Origin: Echiichthys vipera
Lineage: Eukaryota; Chordata; Actinopteri; Perciformes; Trachinidae
NCBI GenBank assembly: GCA_963691815.1
Contig: OY829649.1
Coordinates: 33,586,112 to 33,650,111, forward strand
Direction: 5' to 3'
Length of the DNA: 64,000 nt
The position numbers and the translations under genes are program-made. Shown here in pieces: positions 1 to 9,294 of this stretch (its first letter is position 1; each line of letters starts with the position of its first letter). The notes beneath the pieces are model-generated. The model ran no database searches, was not told the origin of the DNA, and saw only the letters and a list, made by a program, of their open reading frames with translations.

Positions 1-227
1 AGTCGACAAGACGCACAAAAACTCAGAGGTCTACGGAAAGATTTGTAAACAAAGCCACGCATCGCGATGACGTCATCAATGCGTGTGACGTGTTACGGCG
101 TGATGACGTATAGGCAGCAAGAAGCATTCTCCGAGGCCCAGGTAGTGTGAGTACAAACGGGCCTGGAGGGGGGGACAAGGACCCTAAAGCACGGGGCGCG
201 GGACGGACGGACAGTGTGAGTGCGCCC
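1..227 (+). mobile_element. Harbinger-like non-autonomous element, copy 1 (cut by window edge)
   Basis: This is the right-hand part of the Harbinger-like family, running to its terminal inverted repeat GTGTGAGTGCGCCC and followed by TTA at 228-230. The left part lies outside the window. It contains the end of the Myb-like frame, where a TAA stop replaces the GGA codon that keeps the 7.6 kb copy open, and a perfect CRE octamer TGACGTCA at 68-75. The family assignment rests on near-identity to the complete copies at 4879-5467 and 38031-38625. Confidence 0.85.
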
Positions 228-230
228 TTA

Positions 231-1585
231 AACCAAAGAGTGGGACATCCCCATTTTTATTTTATTTTTAAGACTTACTCTTACGTTTTACTACTGTACT
301 CGCTGTCAGTTGGTGACTGTCATGGCGCTGATCAGCTGCAAACACGCTGTTCGCTTGTGTGTGTATTGTCTGTGTTTGTTCGTCAATGAAATAGGTGATA
401 ACATTGCTTGTTTTGAATGTTGTTGTCTCATGTCTTCATGTACAATTGTTGGAGCTTGTGATGCCAGAAAAAGTATCCATGTGAACGGACAATAAAGTCT
501 TATCTTATCTTGTCTTATATTATCTTATCTCAGATCAGCAAGTTAGGAGCTACTGTGCTTTTGTAACCATAGTTAGATAAGAGGAGAGGCACGGATGAGT
601 GTTGATGTACAGTATAAGGAAGGAAATATTCTGCCGTGTGTACTTCTGTCATATTTCATCTAAATGAAATGTTATGGTGGGAGGAATTCTATATGTTTAT
701 GTTCTGTATGCATCAACATTACATTCATGAGGCTGCTTCTTTTGCCTGGTATAATAATAATAAGGCCCAGTGCTGGATGAAAAATGTGATGCAGAGATGA
801 TGACAGACCATGTTTCTCTCCAATGTTCTGTTTGTGAATTGGTTTCTCATCTTGTTCTTCTGTTTCCTCTTGGCTTACTGCCGTGTTACCGTGTAAACAT
901 GCTTTAAAAAAATCATTTTAAACCAGGCTAATGTGATTGATGACCTTGTGTTCGGAGTCCAAGGTCAAAGAAATAATTACAAACCTGCTGAACTGCTTTA
1001 ACGCTCAATTGGTTGTTACTGGCAGGACTAAAGAGCACAGAAATGGTTTCTGGTAAATGTCACTCTGTCATCCTTCAGTCATATGAGGATTTAATGCAGA
1101 AAATTAAGGAAAGCTTTCACTATATTATGCCCGTATGTCCATTACGTGCACATTTGGGGGAACAAAATACATGTTTGTACATATTTTGATCCCCTAGCTT
1201 TGTTGTTAAACCAACAGCACATACCAGATCAGTATAGTTGCCGAGACAAAAGCAAAACATATCTTCATTGCATACATATCTGAAACAACTGGACAGTTAC
1301 AGCACTTCAAGTACAAATATCCTCTTTTGTTACTGACCTTTTACTGGAGCTCAACTGGCACCACACCATCTGTGGAAACACAAAGAGAGAAGTTTATATG
1401 TAAAAGAAGATATCCACTTGATTTGACTAACTCGAGCCCCTTCCACCCACCACCCCGACCCTCCTCCCTATGTGGAGTTTAGGGGTCTTATAAATGGCCT
1501 GATTTCCGTCTTTGACCCAGACGTAATCGAGTAATCCACAGTAATACATTTATAGACTACTTATGAATCACAGTGAATTCATTTT
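231..1585. other. Unique AT-rich DNA with a LINE-type tail
   Basis: No gene is recognised. At about 470-535 the sequence reads ACAATAAAGTCTTATC and continues as degenerate TTATC repeats, which is typical of the extreme 3' end of a fish LINE on the plus strand. The rest is AT-rich with short frames only. Confidence 0.5.
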
Positions 1586-1971
1586 TCGTAGGTATATTCA
1601 TTCATTCATCTTCAACCGCTTGTCCCTGTCGGGGTCGCGGGGAGGCTGGAGCCGATACCAGCTGACATCGGGCGTGAGGCGGGGTCCACCCTGGACAGGA
1701 CGCCAGTCTATCACAGGACACATAGAGACGAACAGAGACAGACAACCATTCACACCTACGGGTGATTTAGAGTCATCAATGAACCGAACACCTGCACGTC
1801 TTTGGACTGTGGGAGGAAACCGGAGAACCCGGAGAAAACCCACGCAGACACGGGGACAACATGCAAACTCCACACAGAAGGGCCCAGGCCGGGATGCCAA
1901 CCTGGAACCTTCTCGCTGTGAGGCGACAGTGCTAACCACTACACCACCGTGCAGCCCTGTCGTAGGTATAT
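1586..1971 (-). mobile_element. tRNA-derived SINE (family A), full length with 12-bp TSD
   Basis: The body at 1598-1959 is flanked by a perfect 12-bp duplication TCGTAGGTATAT (1586-1597 and 1960-1971). On the minus strand it starts with a tRNA-like head: an A-box-like stretch around GTGTAGTGGTTAGC, then the region where other copies keep the B box GGTTCGAATCC, here mutated. A conserved body of about 250 bp follows, then a (TGAA)n tail. The perfect duplication indicates a fairly recent insertion. LINE-dependent mobilisation is inferred. The open frames on both strands here are chance translations shared by all copies. Confidence 0.9.
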
Positions 1972-2667
1972 GTACGGACAAATTTGAGTTGTGCACTTTG
2001 TGGTCATTCCACACAATTTGTTTCTCATCGTTTTGTTGGAGGCTATCTTCACACCCTACGTGGATACTGTGAAAAACAGCAACTCTACTGAAGCCCAGTC
2101 ATTTCTGAGCCACAAAAATACCCACACACACATGTGGGTGTATGTGTGTTGCAGTATGTGTGAAGCGTTGCGTGCGCTCCCCAGGAGAAATATATGAAAG
2201 CCTCTTGTCAACAGGATCTCAGCTCGCTTGCTGTCGCCTGAGCGGCTGGCTAGGCGATATCAGGCAGCGCCCCCTCAAAGTGTTTCCTGAACCCTATCAG
2301 GTTGTGTTCATCAGCAGAAGTGAGATGGGACAGGCCAGGAGAGAGTTTCTGTCCTGCTGTCAATCTTCTCCAAGGACGCTGCAGCAGCGACAGCCCGGGC
2401 CAGTACAAAAGCTGTGCTGTCCTGTATCCAGTGTCAGTTCAATAGACAGGCGGCCTATGCTGGCAGCCAACTGTGACCGCTCCGGTTACGGCTGCTCTCG
2501 CCGAATCATACGGACTTCATTTGATCTTCTTTATTAAACTGTCCACTATCGTCTCTTTCCAGGAGTCTCCATATTGACAGATACATGAACTATTTCTCTA
2601 TCTCAGTAAAGATAAACAAGTATTTAATGTTGATTCAAGACAGGAAGACGTGAAGTGTTTATGGTTT
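1972..2667. other. Unclassified, GC-richer segment, no recognised gene
   Basis: The segment contains a plus-strand open frame of 131 codons (2142-2537). It has no recognisable domain, and its composition (many Cys, Arg and Ser) looks like a chance frame. No splice-site pair stands out. I would not call a gene here. Confidence 0.4.
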
Positions 2668-3026
2668 TGTAACAGACTGTTCTGTGTTTATGTGTGGAAA
2701 GGAGGTGTGTCCCTCTGAGTTGCCGTACGGCGGAAGTTTAGCGGGGTTTTACCGCTGGTGTTGTGCGTCTCTCGGTCTGAGGAATAAAGTGGAGCAGAGT
2801 TGCATCGCTGGACACGCTATCCCGTCTCCTGCCACCGATGTAGCCGAGCGTTAGGGGTTCGCCTGTATACCAAAGTATGTAGTGATGTAACCAAACAATA
2901 AACGAGGCAGGAGACGGGATAGCGTGTCCAGCGATGCAACTCTGCGCCACTTTATTTCTCAGGCTGTACGGCAACTCAGAGGGACACACCTCCTTTCCAC
3001 ACATAAACACAGAACAGTCTGTTACA
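2668..3026. repeat. Large inverted repeat, probably two head-out LTR copies
   Basis: The left arm 2668-2833 is repeated as its reverse complement at 2906-3026. The left arm carries a 45-bp insertion (about 2731-2775) absent from the right arm. Each arm begins, reading inwards, TGTAACAGACTG, and contains an AATAAA-type signal about 60-100 bp in. On the minus strand the right half continues to GGCTACA at 2839, giving a TG...CA unit of 188 bp (2839-3026). These features fit an LTR with a second, U5-truncated copy in opposite orientation. No coding region of the parent element is present. A DNA foldback element is the alternative. Confidence 0.7.
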
Positions 3027-3523
3027 GTATTTATGGGTTGTACAAAGTTTTTTTAATCATTTAATCAAGAAACATAAAATAAGAGGGCAGAATCAAAGAC
3101 CATTCAAATTAATCTATGCAAGTACATTTTTATAGAGTTGTAAGTCACCCTTTCCTTCTCCTGTCAGTATCTGTTTTTCTTAAAATGGCATATTTCTTAC
3201 AACTATTTTAGGGCGTTTTTGCACAAAATATCCCTTATTCTCAGTGGAGTTTCAGTGTTTTTGATCAGATTATTTATGCCTGCTCTTCAAATACTAAAAC
3301 ATCTCTAGAATAGGTTTGTGCAGTAGGAAGAATCACAGCAAGCAAACTCAAACATGGGCATGAGAGTACTGTTTTAATGCAGACTTGAGGAATAGTTAAT
3401 CTATGCTTTAATTATTCCAAGGGGAAAGTCTGTAAGAATACAACTGTATTACAGAAACTTTTTTATAGAAGGGTTCACTACATTTCATTTTCTTAATGGG
3501 GTTAGGTTTATTCTCCGAGAAGC
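3027..3523. other. AT-rich unique sequence
   Basis: No frame, repeat or RNA gene is recognised between the inverted repeat and the solo LTR. Confidence 0.5.
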
Positions 3524-3935
3524 AGAAGTGTCACGTGGGGTGACGGAAAATACACGGTGGAGGGGACCCAAATGCAGACACGGAACTAAGGAGATTAACG
3601 GCATTAACAAATTTAATCAAACTTATTCACAAAAGGTGCTTTAAACACAAAGAGAACTGATACAGACTGGACACGAGGAATGGACACAAGAGGAATAGGT
3701 ACGCAGGGAGACATCGGGGTATGTAGAGGGTATGATCCGGCACGGAGTGAGGCTCAGGACCGGATTAATATACAAAGTGGCAGGTGATCAATGCCCACAA
3801 GTATCACCTGCCAGGAAAACAAACTCAAACCAGAAAACAGAAAGAGAGCACATACAGAAAAACACCGACAGAGGGAGACAAAAACAACGAGTAAAAAGGA
3901 GAGAGAGACTGTCCAGAACCAATCACGACAAGAAG
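3524..3935 (-). mobile_element. Solo LTR with 5-bp target-site duplication
   Basis: The LTR body 3529-3930 (402 bp) starts TGTCACG and ends CACGACA, so it is bounded by TG...CA with short inverted ends. It is flanked on both sides by AGAAG (3524-3528 and 3931-3935), a perfect 5-bp duplication of the kind made by Gypsy-type or retroviral integrases. The interior includes the GGGACCCAAATGCAGACAC and CAGGTGATCAATGCCCA blocks that I recognise from a common teleost LTR. Orientation is judged to be minus. There is no internal coding region, so it is a recombined solo LTR. Confidence 0.82.
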
Positions 3936-4875
3936 CATATAATTCTTTTGGCACAGTCCCGATAACTCTCTTGAAATACTTTAATACATTAGTATTCTAG
4001 TGTTAAATAATATTTATTTCTGTCCATATTTCGCTGTATTAAATAATGACATTAGCATAGCAACTTAAACCTGTATGGGAAATAACGTACCACCCACCAG
4101 AGGCTAATTATCGCATGGAAAAGTCAATCCGCTAAATCATTTACTTTCAACTTACTTTACTTTAATTTCTCAACAGTTCTATCACACAAGGAATGTGACT
4201 TACAGTTTATGAAACAACGTGTCACCTGGGAAATCAACGAATACGTGATCGCGTAAAACCAAAGTTGCACTTTCATGGTCCGGCCACGTAGGATCAGCTG
4301 CCTTGTAAACTTGTTGTTGAAGCTTGCATTAATTCAGCTCACAGGAAGGATATTGATACTGTTCAAAAGTTTTGTCAAAAGTAGCCAGAGAAGCAGATTT
4401 GTCTGGGTAAATTAAATTCCACCCGTAATGTCAAACGCAATTTAGATATGTGTGTTTTTGAATGATTTTTCTCAGCCTTCTGAATCAACACCGTGGTGTA
4501 CGCACACACGCATGCACGCAAATGCATGCACACACTGCTGGCATAATATCATATTCCAGAGTGGAATGTCATTTATTCAGGCTTTGTTTGATGCGGTGTC
4601 ATCTGAAATGTCACCTCCCGTATCTGACAAATTGCTCTCAAGGAACAGAAAAAAACGGAAGTAATCTATGAGAATATTTCTCCTCAGGCAATACTTGCCC
4701 ATCACTCTTCCCCCGTGTACACGCTGCAGAGACAGCAGGATTTAGAAAATGTTCTCTTCAATAATGCAGCGTATATTCTGCTTAACCCGGCCTGGAACAT
4801 TGGAAAATATGTCACACTTGCAAAAGCCAAACCATCAAATGGTCTCAGAGCCTCTGCAGCATGGTCACAGCACAC
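3936..4875. other. Unique sequence, no gene seen
   Basis: AT-rich with a few short frames (about 70 codons) around 4452-4671 that lack any domain or conserved composition. Nothing else is supported. Confidence 0.5.
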
Positions 4876-5470
4876 TTAGGGCGCACTCACACTGTGCCTC
4901 CGTCCCGTGCCCCGTGCTTTAGGGTACTTGTCCCCCCCTCCAGGCCCGTTTGTACTCACACTACCTGGGCCTCGGCGAATGCTTCTTGCTGCCTATACGT
5001 CATCACGCCGTAACACGTCACACGCATTGATGACGTCATGGCGATGCGTGGCTTTGTTTACAGATCTTTCCGTAGACCTCGGAGTTTTTGTGCGTCTTGT
5101 CGACTGTTTTTGAATCTTTTCATCGACCAAATCTGCAGTAAACACTCCACCACCGCATCACACCAACGTGAACCTTTCGCCGCCCTTGTTTTAAATGTCC
5201 GCGCATGGTCCCTCCTTCTTTTTTCTATGTCCCAACAGGCGCACAGGAAATGACCTCAGAACCGCGGTAGGCCTCGTGCTCGTACACGTGCGCACGCTCG
5301 TGCTCGTACATGTGCAAACGGGCTCTACAAAAGCCCACCTCTCTCAGACGGGCCGTGACTGGCAAGCGTACCGTGGGGTACGGTTGCACTCACACTGGTC
5401 AAATGAACTAGACTTTAGCCATGAAACGTGCTTGGGCACGGTACGGATGGAAAGTGTGAGTGCGCCCTTA
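4876..5470 (-). mobile_element. Harbinger-like non-autonomous element, copy 2 (complete, TTA TSD)
   Basis: The element 4879-5467 (589 bp) has terminal inverted repeats GGGCGCACTCACACTG and its complement, and is flanked by TTA on both sides (4876-4878, 5468-5470). A 3-bp TWA duplication is the hallmark of PIF/Harbinger transposition. On the minus strand it contains the start of a Myb/SANT-like frame, closed by a TAA stop just after the KDL residues. It also has a CRE octamer at 5031-5038 and subterminal repeats of the TACGAGCACGAG type with CACGTG. No transposase is encoded, so movement in trans is inferred. Confidence 0.9.
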
Positions 5471-5788
5471 CAGACCGAAAGGACAATTTACTGTTGTTAA
5501 AAAATAGACAATAAAGTAAAAGTTGAGTAAACATTTTTGCCGAGCATTGACGAAGCGTCATCAGGAATGGAAGACAGCTTCACCCGCTGAGTGACGAAAT
5601 GCTGACCAACATTGCTAATAAACAAGCTCCATCTAGTGGAAAATAATGATTATTGGTTCATGAAGCTTTATTTGGACATCACTAGCATTTGATGTTCCAT
5701 GTTTAAATAGCATTGTGGGATAGAAATTAGCAGGATTGGCAACAACATGGGACGCTGTTTTAGGAAGGATATATAGGGGATCTAACTC
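5471..5788. other. Short unique spacer between two Harbinger-like copies
   Basis: No gene. It includes a weakly repeated phrase, CATGAAGCTT followed by a TTTGGACATCACTA-like stretch (about 5660-5685), that recurs near 35750-35780. Confidence 0.45.
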
Positions 5789-6037
5789 TAAGGGGGCACT
5801 CGCACTGTCCATCCGTGACGTTTCACGGCTAAAGTCTAGTTCGTTTGACCAGTGTGAGTGCAACTTTACTGCTTTTAGGCACCGTCCACGGACCGTTTGG
5901 GAGAGGTGGGCTTTTGTAAAGCACGTTTGCACATGTACGAGCACGAGCGTGGTGTGAGTACAAACGGGCCTGGAGGGGGGGACAAGGACCCTAAAGCCCG
6001 GGGCACGGTACGGGCGGACAGTGGGAGTGTGCCCTAA
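5789..6037 (+). mobile_element. Harbinger-like element, copy 3, internally deleted to a 243-bp MITE
   Basis: The element 5792-6034 keeps both termini and is flanked by TAA (5789-5791, 6035-6037). The interior jumps directly from the ACGAGCACGAGCGTG subterminal repeat to GTGTGAGTACAAACG. About 350 bp, including the entire Myb-like frame and the CRE, are missing relative to the other copies. Both TIRs have changes, for example GGGGGCACTCGCAC. Confidence 0.85.
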
Positions 6038-6120
6038 AGCAAGGGATCTCTGCCTGTTTCTCTGTCTTCTTGTGTGTCCTTCGCATATCTTTAAGTGTGA
6101 GATATCGCTATCACGCAAAA

Positions 6121-6565
6121 TCACCCCATGGTCTTTTTCGGCACTTCTTTACATCAAATAAGCCATCAAGACAGTTTTTTTTCACGTAACTAACTTCTAT
6201 TGACAAAGAAATCCAGTAGAGCCGCTAACAGCCGGACGTGGCTAACACTGATTAGCTCGGGGCAGTACGGTGAAGGCGCTAAAACGTCTTTTTTAACCAC
6301 CAATACTGCTCATGATAACACAAAACCTCTGCAGTAGCATTAGCAAGTCCCTACACAGAAAATGAAGCAAAGCAAACCAGTAGTTTATTAAAAGAGTGTT
6401 TGAAAGACTTACCAACTGGCCCCGGTACCAGCTCCTCTCATAGTAAAGTCCATTCAAGTCGTTTACCAAATGCAATCCAAAACTAAAGGAGCCCACTAGT
6501 GCTTTGTTTTCGTTTCTCGACGGCTTATTTGATGTTTGCAAGTGCCGAAAAAGACCATGGGATGA
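6121..6565. mobile_element. Foldback DNA element, copy 1
   Basis: The left end TCACCCCATGGTCTTT with following CGGCAC is matched by its reverse complement at 6542-6565, with 23 of 24 positions agreeing. A second copy with longer arms lies at 61450-61990. The interior contains a segment (6381-6505) that is in the opposite orientation in that copy. No transposase frame is present. No clear target-site duplication was found, so the superfamily stays open. Confidence 0.65.
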
Positions 6566-7332
6566 ACTGTGCATCAAACGTACTTCACAGTTGGTGGGTG
6601 TGTTGCTGGGGACCCAATTATGTGGTTTGTGTCAAATTAAAAGACACCCAGGTTTTAAAACCAAAACAGTCGCATACACAGTACCAACATGTCTGGCAAA
6701 TCTATTATCTCTGGGAGTAGGACGTTTTTCCTTGTCCAAGCAATATCAAGACTTGGAAAACTAATGTGTTAAATCCTGCCAATACTGCTGTGTATTGTGT
6801 GTGTGTATATACCGTATACATTCTAGACCCAATATTCTCTATTTCCCCACCTCCTGAATCTGTGTCGGAGTCCTTATTAATGATTCCCTATTTAGCCCAA
6901 GGCAGTTTTTACCCGAAGGTTAAGAACAGCCGGTGGCGAACGTAACCTCATTCTACATTGCATCATTTAACTCTGCTTTCCCTAGCAGAAAAGTTGGAGC
7001 TCAATAAACCCTTGCAAGTGTGTCGACAGGCCTTGGCCAAAGTTGGGAATAACACTTGGCTAGTCTATTAGCTGCTGAGATTAATGGTCCAGTTTTCCAA
7101 GTTTAGCCACGTGCAGTGTGAACATCTGAAATAATGTGTTACATTAGGCCTGGGAGTTTAAAAGGGGTGTAATTCAAAGCTACTATCTGTATCTATCTTT
7201 ATTTCACAGCCAGTAGAAGCTCATCTGTATTCAGAACTGCTCACTAGACTATAATGCATGCTGTTTGTTTTAAAGGGGGGAGACCCACATGAAAATAACG
7301 TTGGTCTGAAGTGTCTATGATAAACACGACTG
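6566..7332. other. Unique sequence, no gene seen
   Basis: AT-rich. A short GT-rich stretch (about 6790-6805) is the only simple repeat. No domain-bearing frame is present. Confidence 0.5.
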
Positions 7333-7607
7333 TAAGGGCGCACTGCCCATCCGTACCGTGCCCAAGCACCTATTCAGGCTAAAGTCTAGTTCGTTTGACC
7401 AGTGTGAGTGCAACCGTACCGCGCTTAGGTGCCGACCACGGCCCGTTTGGGTGAGGTGGGCTTTTGTAAAGCACATTTGCACATGTACGAGCACGAGCGT
7501 GCGCACGTGTACAAGCACGAGGCCTACGGCGGTTCTGAGGTCATTTCCTGTGCGCCTGTTGGGACGTAGAAAAAAGACGGAGGGACCATTCGCTGACATT
7601 TAAAACA

Positions 7608-7838
7608 ATGGCGGTGAAAGGTTCACGTTGGTGTGATGCGGAGGTGGAGTGTTTACTGCAGATTTGGTCGATGAAAAGATTCAAAAACAGTCGACAAGAC
7701 GCACAAAAACTCAGAGGTCTACGGAAAGATCTGGAAACAAAGCCACGCAACGCCATGACGTCATCAATGCGTGTGACGTGTTACGGCGTGATGACGTATA
7801 GGCAGCAAGAAGCATTCTCCGAGGCCCAGGTAGTGTGA
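7608..7838 (+). CDS. Myb/SANT (trihelix)-like N-terminal fragment inside Harbinger-like element
   Basis: A 76-codon frame starting ATGGCGGTGAAAGG. Residues 7-25 have the pattern of the first helix of a Myb/SANT or trihelix DNA-binding domain: Trp8, acidic Asp10/Glu12, Leu16-Leu17 and Trp20 twelve residues after the first Trp, then a basic stretch. PIF/Harbinger transposons are known to encode a transposase plus a Myb-like partner protein, so this looks like a 5' remnant of that partner retained in a non-autonomous derivative. The domain is incomplete (helices 2 and 3 are not recognisable) and most sister copies are closed by stops. Expression and function are doubtful. Confidence 0.4.
   Translation: MAVKGSRWCDAEVECLLQIWSMKRFKNSRQDAQKLRGLRKDLETKPRNAMTSSMRVTCYGVMTYRQQEAFSEAQVV
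7756..7795 (+). promoter_or_regulatory. CRE-like cluster carried by Harbinger-like element
   Basis: The palindrome TGACGTCA, the consensus CREB/ATF site, lies at 7756-7763. Two TGACGT half sites follow within about 35 bp. The same cluster is present in copies 1, 2, 7, 8 and 9, at 68, 5031, 38183, 46419 and 58151. Binding is inferred from the motif only. Confidence 0.5.
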
Positions 7839-7892
7839 GTACAAACGGGCCTGGAGGGGGGGACAAGGACCCTAAAGCACGGGGCGCCCTAA

Positions 7893-8723
7893 GTGTGTAG
7901 GACTGCACCTATGGACACATTGGTGCTTTTAGCTAAATGCTAATGTTAGCATGCTAACCATCATAGTGGCTTTGCATGCAGAACATAGTACAGCTATGGC
8001 TGATGTGGGTGAGATGATGGTTCTGCAAGAATACTGTCATAAATAAAAGTCCTGATGATGGTGCTAGAAGAAAAGTTATTATAATTCATCCAGAGGGGGC
8101 ATGAATGTCTGATACATCAGCTTGGAACACAGCGGTGCACTGACACTGACATTTCAAATCGGAGATATTGAAAAAATGCACCATAATAGTTTATTTATTA
8201 GTTTATTGGGCTATGAATAATAAATGGATTGGAATGGTGCATGCAAGAATCACCACCTTAACACTTTGGAGGGGTTCGCATCTCCCCGTGACCCCTGGAA
8301 CAGTGTTTGCTTAAGAGCTCTCCGTTAGAGTAACCGACATGCACACATGAGTGTGTTCGTGTGGACTATTCCTGCCAGCTCCAGCCCCCCCCCCCAGACC
8401 GCACTCGCACCGGCTTTTCAGCAGAGATTTATCAGACACTCTCATAAATATTACAAACTGCTTCTTTGCTATACTTAGCCAGTTGAATCATGCATCTTGT
8501 AAAACAAATATTTTCCTGCAGTTGTGTTAAGTGGATTATAATTTGCCCTGTGCCATGACTGCAGGTGTGTGGGCACAGACGGAGTCCGTCCAAATATATG
8601 GTCTGAAAATCTTTAATGTTGCATGTCACATCTTGAGAGGCGTCAAAGCAACACGTGGGTTTCAGGAACCATTTGAAATCAGGGGGCCCGATTATTACAC
8701 ACATTAACTCTACTGTTTGTTAG
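7893..8723. other. Mostly unique sequence with an old TTAGCATGCTAA-type repeat
   Basis: Positions about 7920-8040 hold the TTAGCTAAATGCTAATG and TTAGCATGCTAACC phrases that recur near 47730, 55160 and 56040 and are widespread in teleosts. A C-homopolymer occurs near 8385. No gene is seen. Confidence 0.5.
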
Positions 8724-8757
8724 CAATTCAATTCAATTCAATTTTATTTATAATGCC
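8724..8757 (-). mobile_element. Tail fragment of (AATTG)n-tailed retroposon (family D)
   Basis: A run of ATTCA units followed by ATTTTATTTATA matches the reverse complement of the tail of the longer copies at 19905-20138 and 44218-44767. Only the tail is left. Confidence 0.55.
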
Positions 8758-9294
8758 TGTGCTGTCCTCAGATCATGTACTGTATATAACTTGATAAACT
8801 CCTTCTTGACATCAAGACTCTGACTCTCCTTAGTCCACAGGTTTGCAAGGAAAGGTGAAACTAAAACATACAAAACCACAATCAGTACTATGCTTAATTT
8901 TAACATGTACAGGTATACGCAATGTAACACAAACTTTACTATGAATCAAATCTATATGTTTACTGTTTTATGGTTTTACATATTTAATGTATATTGAGCT
9001 TCAAATGTAACGCATGACCTCGGATTTTAACATGTTAGACATTGTCTGTTCATTTGTTTATTATCCTCATGAACCTCCAAAGGCCTTAGAACGGTGTATT
9101 CATCAGCAGTGGCAACCCGGTAGATTTCTAGCATTAAACTTCACTAAATGTAACATTGTCCAAAAAATAATGCACTTGTAGGTAACACACAAAATGATAG
9201 ATACATACCCACAATGCAACCAAAGGGCATAAGATGTCTGCAGATAGCACTGGATTAGCTTAGGTACAATAACAACTGCTCTCAGAGTCATGCT
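8758..9294. other. AT-rich unique flank of the minisatellite
   Basis: Short frames only. No domain or RNA gene is recognised. Confidence 0.5.

Larger units (their letters stand above)
7333..7892 (+). mobile_element. Harbinger-like non-autonomous element, copy 4 (open Myb-like frame)
   Basis: The element 7336-7889 is flanked by TAA (7333-7335, 7890-7892). Both TIRs are shortened: the left lacks part of the CACACT block, and the right runs from GGGGCGCCC directly to the flank. It carries the longest open version of the Myb-like frame (7608-7838) and a CRE octamer at 7756-7763, with further TGACG half sites downstream. Confidence 0.88.
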
